Positions 1 through 8,246 of a DNA stretch of 19,763 bases are shown in pieces (the first letter of the stretch is position 1; every line of letters begins with the position of its first letter). A program made the position numbers and the translations under genes. The DNA lies in assembly GCA_027484495.1 (NCBI GenBank), contig JAIXSW010000508.1, positions 1-19,763 of the forward strand, in the 5' to 3' direction. The notes beneath the pieces were generated by a model. It saw nothing but the letters and a program-made list of their open reading frames with translations, was not told where the DNA came from and did not search any database. This DNA comes from Gammaproteobacteria bacterium (lineage in GTDB: Bacteria; Pseudomonadota; Gammaproteobacteria; Enterobacterales; Alteromonadaceae).

Positions 1-86
1 CTGTTTACCTTGCTGCCACACAAATCACACCAATTAGCAGCGAATATCAGCGTTTTTCGGTAATTACAGCGATATCAAGCAGATGC

Positions 87-219
87 TGATATACTGAGCC
101 GCCGTTTTCTCAGGTGCGTGGTCACTCCAAACCTGAACTCAGCTGACAGATGTGGTTCGGCCTGCTACACCTTAGCAGGCAGCGATATCTGCTCCGGCGG
201 CATAAGCGCAAAGACGCTT
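87..219 (+). promoter_or_regulatory. Putative promoter and structured leader of the TonB-dependent receptor gene
   Basis: The non-coding region before the receptor gene holds an extended -10-like element (TG-A-TATACT, 87-95) without a convincing -35. Several perfect inverted repeats follow: 98-104 with 195-201 (7 bp, closing the region), 110-115 with 131-136 (6 bp), 160-167 with 173-180 (8 bp, 5-nt loop) and 204-208 with 215-219 (5 bp). Competing pairings also exist: 94-98 could pair with 109-113 or 138-142, and 78-84 with 187-193. No known riboswitch consensus (cobalamin, TPP, SAM) was recognised. If transcription starts about 7 nt after the -10 element, the 98-104 arm would be mostly outside the RNA, so the promoter and the outer stem cannot both be right as drawn. 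The 8-bp hairpin is the best supported part. Confidence 0.35.
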
Positions 220-256
220 TCTCTATAACAGACAAACACCTAAGGGTAATCCATTG

Positions 257-2494
257 ATGAAAAGCAAACATTCTGTGTTAGCCATGCAGATCCATGCGGC
301 ATTATTTGCAGCTGCTGTTGGTCTTTCTCCTGTTGCAATGGCGCAGGAAAGTGACAAAGCCAAACAGGACGATCAGCAACTTGAGCGTATTACAGTCACA
401 GCGCAAAAACGCGTCCAGAGCACCCAGGAAGTACCAATTTCTGTTGCCACTTTAGGCGGCGAGAAATTCGATGCGATTTTTGCCGGCGGTGATGACATTC
501 AGGCGTTAGCGGTCAAAGTACCAGGCTTGTATGCAGAATCATCAAACGGCCGTGCCGCGCCACGTTTTTATATCCGTGGCCTCGGCAACACCGACTTTGA
601 CCTGGCCGCTTCTCAGCCAGTGTCCATCATCATGGACGACGTGGTGATGGAAAACGTGATCCTCAAAAGCTTCCCATTATTTGATATGGAAGCGGTAGAA
701 GTGATCCGCGGCCCACAAGGCACTTTATTCGGCCGCAACACCACAGCCGGTATCATCAAGTTCAATACGGCCAAACCACGGCAGGATTTTGATGCATATA
801 CCAAATTGTCGGTCGGTAACCTCGGCACGATGAATTTCGAGGGTGCGGCCGGTGGTGGTCTCAGCGATACACTCTCAGCCCGGGTCTCTGTGCTGTCACA
901 AAATCGCGATGACTACATCGATAACAGTTTCAAAAAAGAAAAAGACGTGATGGGCGGCTTCGATGAGAAAGCCGGTCGCGTGCAGTTCCTGTACGAAAGT
1001 GGCGATATTGAAGCGCTGTTAAACGTGCATGGCCGCAAACTGGACGGTACTTCGTCAGTATTCCGCGCCAACGTGTTTGATAAAGGCAGCAGCGGTCTGA
1101 ACGGGAATTACGACCGTGATACCGTGTCTTACAATGATGGCGGCAATAACTTCCAGAAATATGACAACTTCGGCGCCTCATTGAAGCTTGATATTGATTT
1201 ATCCGGCGGCATGACATTTACCTCTATTACCGCACAGGAAAATGCTGATGGTAAAGGGAAAGGCGATATTGACGGTGGTACAGAAGCAGGTCCGGGTTTT
1301 ATCCCATTCCAGGCCGTCACTGAAGACCAGTTAAAAGATTTAGAACAGTTCACCCAGGAATTCCGCGTGGCCAGCGATACAGCAAGCGACGTGGACTGGC
1401 AGGTTGGTGCTTATTACTTTGACTCTTCGTTTGGCGTGACCAGCGTCGACGGTTTCTTTGGTGCCACCACTGTGTACCATGAAAACACCAGCTGGGCGCT
1501 ATTTGGTCAAAGCACTTACAACCTGACTGACCGTTGGGATGTCACCGCGGGCGTGCGTTACACCTACGATGAAAAAGGCTTCACTGTCGGTGAGCAAAAC
1601 GTCGACGGCTTCGCGTTGGTGATTGGCGCTGCGCAAATTCAGAAATATGCGCCGGTTGATGTCGATGACGATGAAATCGGCTGGGAACTGGCAACTAACT
1701 ACCGCGTGACCGACAACTATTCAGTCTTTGGTCGCCTGGCGCATGGTTTCCGCGCCCATTCTATTCAAGGCCGTGATCTGGCCTTTGAAGGCAATCCGTC
1801 TGTTGCTGACTCAGAAACTATTGATTCGGTTGAGTTTGGTGCCAAAGCTGACCTGCTAGGTAATACGCTGCGCTTAAACGGTGCGGTGTTCTACTACAAC
1901 ATCAACGACATTCAATTGTCCGCGATCGGTGGTGCATCACAAGGCAACGCGCTGCTCAATGCCGACAAAGGCACAGGTTATGGCTTTGAAGTAGACGCCG
2001 ACTGGCGTGTAACGTCTAGCCTGACCTTAGGCGGCGGTTTCAGCTACAACGACACTGAACTGAAAGATGCCAACTTGCTTGCCGCAACTTGTGGTTCAGG
2101 TGCCTGTACGCCAACTGACAAACTGAATGCGCAAGGCCGTGCTTTTGTGGATGGCAACCCATTCCCGCAAGCCCCAAAAACCATTCTGACGTTGAATGGC
2201 CGGTATGACTTCCCGGTGCCAACCGGTGAGATCTACATCTACGGCGATATCGCGTTCCAGGGTGAAACCAACCTGTTCCTGTACGAAGCCAAAGAATTTG
2301 TCGTCGACGACAATCAGGAAGCCGGTCTGCGCATCGGTTACATGAACTATGACGGTAACTATGAAGTGGCGTTGTTTGGCCGCAATATCACCGACGAAGA
2401 CAACGTCAAAGGTGCGATTGATTTCAACAACAACACCGGTTTTGTCAACGAACCACGGATCATCGGCGTCGAATTTAAGAAGAACTTCTTCTAA
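257..2494 (+). CDS. TonB-dependent outer-membrane receptor
   Basis: This 745-residue outer-membrane receptor imports an unknown ligand using energy from TonB-ExbBD. A signal peptide of about 29 residues ends in AMA before Q30. A TonB-box-like stretch, RITVTAQKR, lies at about 44-52. The plug domain (about 53-172) carries the typical VIRGPQGTLFGRNTTAG motif at about 149-165. The rest is a beta-barrel ending in KKNFF, a normal outer-membrane C-terminal phenylalanine. The length is normal and no disruption is seen. An upstream in-frame TTG at 254 directly precedes the ATG; the ATG at 257 is preferred because a TAAGGG ribosome-binding site lies about 10 nt before it. No siderophore, cobalamin or sugar gene lies beside it, so the substrate cannot be named. 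The gene is monocistronic, with a long leader and a strong terminator. Confidence 0.93.
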   Translation: MKSKHSVLAMQIHAALFAAAVGLSPVAMAQESDKAKQDDQQLERITVTAQKRVQSTQEVPISVATLGGEKFDAIFAGGDDIQALAVKVPGLYAESSNGRAAPRFYIRGLGNTDFDLAASQPVSIIMDDVVMENVILKSFPLFDMEAVEVIRGPQGTLFGRNTTAGIIKFNTAKPRQDFDAYTKLSVGNLGTMNFEGAAGGGLSDTLSARVSVLSQNRDDYIDNSFKKEKDVMGGFDEKAGRVQFLYESGDIEALLNVHGRKLDGTSSVFRANVFDKGSSGLNGNYDRDTVSYNDGGNNFQKYDNFGASLKLDIDLSGGMTFTSITAQENADGKGKGDIDGGTEAGPGFIPFQAVTEDQLKDLEQFTQEFRVASDTASDVDWQVGAYYFDSSFGVTSVDGFFGATTVYHENTSWALFGQSTYNLTDRWDVTAGVRYTYDEKGFTVGEQNVDGFALVIGAAQIQKYAPVDVDDDEIGWELATNYRVTDNYSVFGRLAHGFRAHSIQGRDLAFEGNPSVADSETIDSVEFGAKADLLGNTLRLNGAVFYYNINDIQLSAIGGASQGNALLNADKGTGYGFEVDADWRVTSSLTLGGGFSYNDTELKDANLLAATCGSGACTPTDKLNAQGRAFVDGNPFPQAPKTILTLNGRYDFPVPTGEIYIYGDIAFQGETNLFLYEAKEFVVDDNQEAGLRIGYMNYDGNYEVALFGRNITDEDNVKGAIDFNNNTGFVNEPRIIGVEFKKNFF

Positions 2495-2532
2495 ATCCGT
2501 CCCGCGATGATCGCACGTCGCATGTTTGTATG

Positions 2533-2562
2533 AAAAAAGGAGCTGATTTCAGCTCCTTTTTT
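2533..2562. terminator. Bidirectional rho-independent terminator
   Basis: A perfect palindrome has A6 + GGAGCTGA on the left (2533-2546) and TCAGCTCC + T6 on the right (2549-2562). It has a U-tract in both directions, so it can end both the receptor transcript (stop 2494, +) and the convergent five-gene - strand unit whose last gene stops at 2590. Confidence 0.9.
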
Positions 2563-2589
2563 ATTGCCCGCCTTGCCAACAAACAACGG

Positions 2590-3789
2590 CTAGAAAAACC
2601 ATTGCAATGTCGCTTGCCACAGATCTTGTTGCCGGTACTGGCCCCAGACACTGTGCTCGCTGCCGCTAAAGGCCGTCCAGCTCAGTTGCAACTCGGTTTG
2701 CGGGTTGAGCCGGGTCTGATACCGCAGTTTCACTACCTTGGCCTGCTGTGCCGGCTGCCAGGCCCATTCCAGTTGATATTGGGTCTGTAAATCGCCGGTC
2801 GGATCATATTGCAGCCTTCCGAGCAGCTGACGACGAAATACCCGGCCAAAATCGGGATACAAAGAGGCCACCGGCATTAGCTGGCGCCGGCTTTCGTCAC
2901 TGTATTGCAGCAACAGAAGCCACTGCGACTGCTCGCCATACCATTCACGTTCAGCTGCAACCACATACTGCCAATAACGCCCGTGCTGTGACTCAGGCGC
3001 CGCACCGGCCGTTATTTGCTGGCGAATCTTGGCCAGTTCGGCGCGCCACATCCAGCTGCCCAGCTGAGTCTGCGCTGTCGCGCCAGCCACTTGCTGGGCC
3101 GGATAAAACCAGTCCGGAATGAATGGCGCCGGCAGTAAAGCTGGTAACAAATCGACGCCGTCATAACCAAACAACGACCATTGCACGGCGCCTTGCGTTT
3201 GGCTGAGCCGAACGCCGCGCTGCGCCTGTTCAGGTCTTTTGCTTAATGCCGGCCGTTGCAGGGCAAACACACCGTCCGGCAACCAGGGCGCAACCGCTGC
3301 CGGGCTATAAACCATTTCCAATGCAGGCAGGTCCACATTGGCGTGCCATACCCAACGCAGGGCCGGCTGTGCTTGTTGTGCCGTGTCGGTCAGGTCCTGC
3401 TGATCCGGCACAGTCCAGACATCGGCTACGGACACAGTATCGGTCTGACGCCAGTCAATGATTTGCCGTCCCAGTGTCAGGCTGTGCTGCTCGTGCTGAT
3501 ATTTCAGTCTGAACTGCTGCAGACTGAAGAATGCCGGTCGGGTGCTGCCCCACCACCCCGCCGCAGCGCTTTCCTGCTGCACACTGTCCTGCTGCAAGCG
3601 GACCGCAGCATGCAGTTGCCAGCGGGTATTCAGCGTGAGTTGCATATCGTTGTCGTAACGCAAGCGGTACTGACCTTGCTGCAGCTGCGGCACCCAGCCC
3701 AGCTGCCATTGCAATTGCTGGCGCAGCTGATCCGCCACCGCCTGTGCCGGCAGCAAGCTACAACAGAGCAACCAGACGCAGCAACGCAT
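2590..3789 (-). CDS. Putative outer-membrane beta-barrel protein, last gene of the lipid-export operon
   Basis: The predicted 399-residue protein begins with a signal peptide (cysteine- and leucine-rich core, likely cleavage after QAVA). The mature part alternates polar and hydrophobic residues in short strands rich in Gln, Trp and Tyr. It contains a stretch around LGRQIIDWRQTD, followed by SVADVWTVPD, that resembles DUF1302-type porins (GRQ..W...D....DV..P.D). It ends in ...WQWFF, a good outer-membrane beta-signal. The ATG at 3789 is chosen because the signal peptide starts there and because it follows the upstream stop codon by one base (TAG-C-ATG), which suggests translational coupling; an AGGAG lies about 16 nt before it. 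From the context it would be the outer-membrane end of an MMPL/LolA-like export route. The substrate is unknown, and the DUF1302 resemblance is by eye only. Confidence 0.75.
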   Translation of the reverse strand: MRCCVWLLCCSLLPAQAVADQLRQQLQWQLGWVPQLQQGQYRLRYDNDMQLTLNTRWQLHAAVRLQQDSVQQESAAAGWWGSTRPAFFSLQQFRLKYQHEQHSLTLGRQIIDWRQTDTVSVADVWTVPDQQDLTDTAQQAQPALRWVWHANVDLPALEMVYSPAAVAPWLPDGVFALQRPALSKRPEQAQRGVRLSQTQGAVQWSLFGYDGVDLLPALLPAPFIPDWFYPAQQVAGATAQTQLGSWMWRAELAKIRQQITAGAAPESQHGRYWQYVVAAEREWYGEQSQWLLLLQYSDESRRQLMPVASLYPDFGRVFRRQLLGRLQYDPTGDLQTQYQLEWAWQPAQQAKVVKLRYQTRLNPQTELQLSWTAFSGSEHSVWGQYRQQDLWQATLQWFF

Positions 3790-3790
3790 G

Positions 3791-4567
3791 CTAGTCACTG
3801 AGAAACTCCTGGCTGAAGATTTGGCTGGCCAGACTGGTATCAAACCGTCGCTCGCGCACTTCAATCACCGTCTGGCGTTGCTCCAGATGGTTGTCGATTT
3901 CGACCCGGTTCGGCCGCCAGCCGCCTTGTGGATATTTCTGCAGCATTTTGTTTTGCAAGGTTTTGACGAGCAGTCCCTGGCGGTTGAAATAGTCGATGCG
4001 GCTGATGGCATAATCCGGGTCCAGCCAAATTTCGCGTTTGGCATAAGCCGAATCCGAGCCGACATTAGGCCGTGCTTCAATCCACCAGCCCTGATTACTC
4101 TGGTTCAGGATGCGGTATTGATAAGCCGTTGGATCTTCACCACTGAGTTCGGCATTGTCTTCAAACGTCAGATCTGTGCCGGCAAAATACTGTTGCTGAC
4201 GCTGACCATTGACCCGGCGCGCCTTGACCCAGCTGGGCATCCGTAACCAGATTTGTTGCGCCGAGCGGTCAGCGCGGTCCAGCCATAAACCCAGACCGGC
4301 ATCGGCCGCCGGGCTGATGAATTTCAGCACCACCTGTTCGCCACTTTGCACATAGCGGGTCCAGCGCGTCAGTTGTTTTTGCTGACCCGCTTCGCCAAGC
4401 CGGGTTACGGTCAGCCGCAGCTGTTCCTGTTCTGCCGCCGCCAGTTGCCGGTAACGCAACCAGGACTGGTTGATCACAGTAGCGGCGGTCATATCGACAT
4501 CAACAGAGCCACCCTGACTGCAGGGCAAAAACAAACTGCACAACAATATCGCGAATAATTTTTTCAT
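3791..4567 (-). CDS. LolA-like outer-membrane lipoprotein-sorting family protein
   Basis: The predicted 258-residue periplasmic protein belongs to the LolA-like 'outer membrane lipoprotein-sorting protein' family often encoded beside MMPL/RND exporters. It has an N-terminal signal sequence (MKKLFAILLCSLFLPCS). Family hallmarks are the WLRMPSWVKARRVNGQ segment, then YFAGTDLTFEDNAEL (family form F-G-(S/T)-D-(F/L)-(S/T)-(Y/F)-E-D), and a C-terminal beta-rich half with EIWLDPDYAISRIDYF. Such proteins have a concave beta-sheet that can hold an acyl chain. The ATG at 4567 is chosen because AGGAGT lies about 7 nt upstream and the start shares its A with the exporter stop (TGATG). Cys16 after FLP is a poor lipobox because proline precedes it, so a soluble periplasmic carrier is the simpler reading. 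Inferred role: passing the exported lipid across the periplasm. Confidence 0.85.
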   Translation of the reverse strand: MKKLFAILLCSLFLPCSQGGSVDVDMTAATVINQSWLRYRQLAAAEQEQLRLTVTRLGEAGQQKQLTRWTRYVQSGEQVVLKFISPAADAGLGLWLDRADRSAQQIWLRMPSWVKARRVNGQRQQQYFAGTDLTFEDNAELSGEDPTAYQYRILNQSNQGWWIEARPNVGSDSAYAKREIWLDPDYAISRIDYFNRQGLLVKTLQNKMLQKYPQGGWRPNRVEIDNHLEQRQTVIEVRERRFDTSLASQIFSQEFLSD

Positions 4568-7041
4568 CAAAGACTCCTGGCGGATGTCAGCCGGCAGCAA
4601 CTGCGCAGCACACCCGGTAACACAAATAGGGCACCGCTGGCGCAGATGCCGAGCAATACCAGCATCAGCAGACCAAGGCGCTGCATCGGAATAAAACTGG
4701 AAAACAATAAGAAGCTGAAGACGATGCCATTCAGACCGGCATCCAGCAGTGTCAGCGGCCCGCGCTCGCCAATACTGAACTGCAGCGCCTGCGCCGGGCT
4801 TTGCCCTTCGGCCAGCGCACTGCGAAAATCCTCCAGCAGATACAGGTCAAAGTCGATCGCGGCGTTAATCCCCAGCGCAGTGGCGCAGGCGGTGGCTTGG
4901 TCAAGCGGGATCTGCAACAGCGCCATCACCACGATAACCACGGCATAAGCCAGTACAAACGGCAGACACAACGCCGCGGCCGCCGCGAGTGGACTCAATC
5001 GGTAACACCCCTGCCGCTGTTGCAGGCGTCGATTGGCGTACCAGAACCACAATGCGGTCAGCAGAAGCACCATAGGCACACTCAACAACGTATTGAGCGG
5101 CTTGCGTTCACTGATATACAAATCGGTTTGGTGATAGCTGTGCAGATTGCCAAAGGCCTGCAGCTGCAATTGCGGAAATTCCTGCGCAACCAGATGCTGC
5201 ACCGCGTCAGCATACTGTCGCAGGCTGACCGAATCGTCGGCCGGGTGACCCAGCCACAACACCAGCCCCTGATCGACCCACCAGGCATCGGCCAGCCGCG
5301 GATCTGCCAGGTCCCAGCGCAATAACTGCAGATGGTCATGCAACTGCGCAGTCGATTGTCCGGCAATGGGTTGCATCAGTTCCAGCTGGTCCACCACTGA
5401 CAACACAGCACGGCTATCCGGCAGGGCTGCTAATTTTTGCTGTAAGCGCTGCACTGCTCGCACAAACTCCGCATCAGCCACTGCCGGATAACGCGCATCT
5501 GCCACCTGGGCCGGGCTGACAAAATAACTCAGCTGGGCAAAACCACCACCGGCCGGCTGATTTAATTGCTGCCGGGCCCGGTCAACGATAGTGTCGGGCA
5601 GATAATCTATCGGTTTTTCCCGCACCTGGATCAGCCGCTGGGCCTGGGGCGCCAACATATCGTGCGCCACCAGCGTGCTGACCAGCAATAACAACAACAG
5701 CACAGCCCACAGCACCTGTCGCAGCGCCTGTGCCGGGCTGCGCGCCAGCCAGAAACGCACTGAGGCCGCCGTCATCCCGGCCATCGCCTGTTGAATAGCA
5801 CGCTGTACCCGGCCTTGTCCCGGCAGCGCCTGTGTGCTCAGTTGCAGCGCCGGCAATAATGTGCTGACCAGCACACGCTGATAACCCAGTCCCAACGCCG
5901 ACAGCAAACCGACTTCCAGCACACCGCGGATGCCGATCTGACTCAGACTGAGGAAATTCAGCGCGGCGATGCCGAGCACCAGATTAAAACGTGGCAACTG
6001 CAGCTGCAGCGCCTGCCAGCACTTGCTGGCATCGACTGCAGAACCGCACGCTGTGGCATTGCGCCAGGCGCTGTTAAACGCTTCGAGCGCCCGGGTATTC
6101 AGCGAAATCCCCGACACAATCAGGCTGCTCAGCACCAGCAGGAAATACACCCGCTCCCGCACCGGCTCCGCCTGACTGCCGGCACCAATCACCAGCCCCA
6201 GCGCATCCAGCAGCGGGATGCTGCCGCGCACCAACACAAAAGACAACAAAATCACGGCGCTGCTACACAAAGCTTGCCGCCAGCTGCCAAGCGCCAGCCA
6301 GGCTGCCAGCGTGGCCAGGCAAAGCCCCAGCGTGCAGTACCACAGCACATCAGAAATCAGCGCATAGTGCATCAGGCCGCGACCGGCCGCCCAACCGCTC
6401 AGGCTGACATTGGCAAACTCTGCCACAGGCCGGATATCTGATTTCCACAACAACCATTCCAGTGGGTGAATGCGGCGTTGCTCCAGATATTCGGCGACAG
6501 TATCGATGAGCTGCTGCTCAGAAAATCCGGCCGGCAACTGCAACAGGATTTGAGCATATTGATAATCCGCCTGTGCCGTCTGTGCGCCGCCCAATAAAGT
6601 GCCATGCGCCAGCGGGTTCTGCTGCAGCCTGATCTTCAGCTGCTGCAGGTCCAGTGCGGTCAGATCCGCCGGCACATAAGGTTCACTGCTCAGGCTCTGG
6701 TCGTCGGATTGATAGCGATTCAGGTTGTGAGTCAGGCTCAGCACGGAAGCTGCTGGAAACAAAGTGGCCATCGCGTCGCTGATGTGGCGGATTTGACTAA
6801 TCGCAGCGCGGTTCAAGCCATCCGGCAACGCCAGCACTAAACCCAGCGTATCGCCGGTCGCCAGTCCCGGCACCGCTGCCACTTGCTGCTGCGCCTGCAC
6901 ATAAGGGTTTTCTGTTTGCAGGATAGCGCCGCTGACAATACCGCCAGGTACCACCTGCAGATTCAGCCAGCCGAAGATCAGCAGCAGCAGTCCCCAACAG
7001 CCCAACACCAGGCGACGGCCGGTCATGGACAACAAGCGCAT
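4567..7041 (-). CDS. MMPL/RND-family lipid exporter
   Basis: The predicted 824-residue inner-membrane transporter has duplicated RND/MMPL architecture. TM1 is at about 10-26, periplasmic domain 1 at about 30-225, and a cluster of membrane segments at about 230-405. TM7 lies at about 440-460, periplasmic domain 2 at about 465-645, and the last membrane cluster at about 650-815. The segment ALGINAAIDFDLYLLEDF (about 723-740) resembles the acidic G..(V/I)D(Y/F) motif of MMPL proteins, where charged membrane residues relay protons. The family (MmpL3, HpnN, aryl-polyene exporters) moves lipids or lipid-like molecules. The ATG at 7041 is preferred over 7080: it forms a TGATG overlap with the upstream stop, has GGGGAG and AAGG before it, and starts with a compact basic N-terminus. 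The substrate is inferred from the neighbouring reductase. Confidence 0.88.
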   Translation of the reverse strand: MRLLSMTGRRLVLGCWGLLLLIFGWLNLQVVPGGIVSGAILQTENPYVQAQQQVAAVPGLATGDTLGLVLALPDGLNRAAISQIRHISDAMATLFPAASVLSLTHNLNRYQSDDQSLSSEPYVPADLTALDLQQLKIRLQQNPLAHGTLLGGAQTAQADYQYAQILLQLPAGFSEQQLIDTVAEYLEQRRIHPLEWLLWKSDIRPVAEFANVSLSGWAAGRGLMHYALISDVLWYCTLGLCLATLAAWLALGSWRQALCSSAVILLSFVLVRGSIPLLDALGLVIGAGSQAEPVRERVYFLLVLSSLIVSGISLNTRALEAFNSAWRNATACGSAVDASKCWQALQLQLPRFNLVLGIAALNFLSLSQIGIRGVLEVGLLSALGLGYQRVLVSTLLPALQLSTQALPGQGRVQRAIQQAMAGMTAASVRFWLARSPAQALRQVLWAVLLLLLLVSTLVAHDMLAPQAQRLIQVREKPIDYLPDTIVDRARQQLNQPAGGGFAQLSYFVSPAQVADARYPAVADAEFVRAVQRLQQKLAALPDSRAVLSVVDQLELMQPIAGQSTAQLHDHLQLLRWDLADPRLADAWWVDQGLVLWLGHPADDSVSLRQYADAVQHLVAQEFPQLQLQAFGNLHSYHQTDLYISERKPLNTLLSVPMVLLLTALWFWYANRRLQQRQGCYRLSPLAAAAALCLPFVLAYAVVIVVMALLQIPLDQATACATALGINAAIDFDLYLLEDFRSALAEGQSPAQALQFSIGERGPLTLLDAGLNGIVFSFLLFSSFIPMQRLGLLMLVLLGICASGALFVLPGVLRSCCRLTSARSL

Positions 7042-8180
7042 CAGCCTTGCTCCCCAACGGTGGGTTGCGCGTGGTGCCACAAAGTCCAGTCACCGACCGG
7101 CTGACCAAAACAATGTGGTTGCGGCAGACCAATACGCAATGAATGAAACGCTTCTGCCACCAACGCTTGATTAAAAGCATTGACGTCAAACCAGTCGCGG
7201 CTCAATGCGGTCGGATTATGTTCACGATAGACCGCGTGATACAGCGCCAGCGCTTCAGCGAAACAACCAAATACGGTGCCCTGCGCCAGCATCAGCTGTT
7301 TTGCGGTCAGATGGCCCAGGACATAATTTAAATCAGCGGACCAGGCATTACCGGCGTCCTGGCGGATCACGTCGTTTTGCACACTGCGGTAGACCTGACG
7401 GTCAAGGTTGGCCGGTTCTGCCACATCCACTACCAACAGTTTTTGATTGGCTTTACGCAGCAGCGCGATGTGTTCGGCACTCAGTCTGGCGCTGTCGCTG
7501 TGGGTGCAGGCCACCACCAAATCAACAGGTCCGGCGTCCCGCAGATCGTGCACCACCGTAATACCGGTGCTTTCAGCAAATTCACGTAAGTAGGTGTCAT
7601 TGCCACCGAAACCAAGCAAATGCGCACCTTGTTGCTGCAGATGCTGGCAGACCGCGGAGCCGAGAATGCCATAGGGCCCGATCACCAGAATCCGCGGCCG
7701 CGCCAGACCACTGCTGGCAATAGCGCGGTCAACGTCAGCGCAGAGCAATTGCGCGGTGCCATTGTCACCGATGGTAAAAATCAGCTGCGGGAATAATTGT
7801 TTGAGTTCCAGCCCATCGCGGCCAAACAAGCGTTTGGTCGAGGCGGCCAGCAAAATGACTTTTGCGCCCTGCGCTTCGGCCCAGCGCACCGCATCGATAA
7901 ATGCCAGTTTGGCGACTTTACGGCCTTCGCGGCTATACATTTCAGCCGCAGTAAAATTAATGCCGCGGATCTGGCCAGCTACGCCGTTGATATACAAACG
8001 CGGACCATTTTCCTGGCAACGCGACGTGGCGCCCGGCTTATAAAACAATGCGCGCTCGGCTTCATCCCGCACATTGCAGATAAACACCACATCGAGCTTG
8101 GGCTGGCCGGTTAATGTGCGCCAATGCCGGCGGTAATCGGCAGCAGCCATCAGGCCGCGCCACAGTTGAACTAATTGCAT
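7041..8180 (-). CDS. Acyl-ACP reductase (AAR)-like NAD(P)-dependent oxidoreductase
   Basis: The 379-residue cytosolic protein resembles cyanobacterial long-chain acyl-ACP reductase (AAR), which reduces fatty acyl-ACP to fatty aldehyde. Matches seen by eye against recalled AAR sequence include TIGDNGTAQLLC (about 136-147; AAR TTGNTHTAxVIC), and a Rossmann GPYGILGSAVCQHL (168-181; G168, G171, G174; AAR GATGDIGSAVCRWL). LLVVDVAEPANLDRQV (248-263; AAR CLIVDxGYPKNLDxxV) and VFGCFAEAL (303-311; AAR MFACFAEAM) also match. Cys306 aligns with the AAR cysteine recalled as Cys294, the acyl-thioester nucleophile. The ATG at 8180 has GAGG 5 nt upstream, inside a predicted hairpin. It is followed with a 1-base overlap by the MMPL gene, which suggests its product is exported. 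A related predicted dehydrogenase with another acyl or amino-acid substrate is the main alternative. Confidence 0.7.
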   Translation of the reverse strand: MQLVQLWRGLMAAADYRRHWRTLTGQPKLDVVFICNVRDEAERALFYKPGATSRCQENGPRLYINGVAGQIRGINFTAAEMYSREGRKVAKLAFIDAVRWAEAQGAKVILLAASTKRLFGRDGLELKQLFPQLIFTIGDNGTAQLLCADVDRAIASSGLARPRILVIGPYGILGSAVCQHLQQQGAHLLGFGGNDTYLREFAESTGITVVHDLRDAGPVDLVVACTHSDSARLSAEHIALLRKANQKLLVVDVAEPANLDRQVYRSVQNDVIRQDAGNAWSADLNYVLGHLTAKQLMLAQGTVFGCFAEALALYHAVYREHNPTALSRDWFDVNAFNQALVAEAFHSLRIGLPQPHCFGQPVGDWTLWHHAQPTVGEQG

Positions 8181-8185
8181 GAAAA

Positions 8186-8214
8186 CCTCATTCAGCCTTA
8201 TCTGTTGAATGAGG
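8186..8214 (-). promoter_or_regulatory. Inverted repeat covering the ribosome-binding site of the AAR-like gene
   Basis: A perfect 9-bp inverted repeat, CCTCATTCA (8186-8194) and TGAATGAGG (8206-8214), is separated by 11 nt. It lies in the 66-base gap between the kinase stop and the AAR-like start. On the - strand RNA the proximal arm contains the GAGG ribosome-binding site 5 nt before the ATG, so the folded hairpin would hide it. The same sequence could instead be a protein-binding operator. A second, imperfect palindrome (GACCAGGCCCGGTC, 8226-8239) lies just upstream. Confidence 0.5.
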
Positions 8215-8246
8215 CGCAGCTTAAAGACCAGGCCCGGTCTGAGGTA

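Noticed and set aside
98..201. Known riboswitch (cobalamin, TPP or SAM) in the receptor leader
   Set aside because: Conserved boxes such as the B12 box GCCACTG, or the TPP GAACCTGA with GCGTAGGGA, are not present.
3256..3801. Long + strand open frame (181 codons) opposite the beta-barrel gene
   Set aside because: It is antisense to a gene with a signal peptide and operon coupling. It has no ribosome-binding site or recognisable motif, and its composition is Gln/Leu-rich as expected from the reverse strand.
4801..5325. + strand open frame of 174 codons inside the MMPL gene
   Set aside because: It is antisense to a clear transporter with continuous membrane segments; the translation shows no domain.
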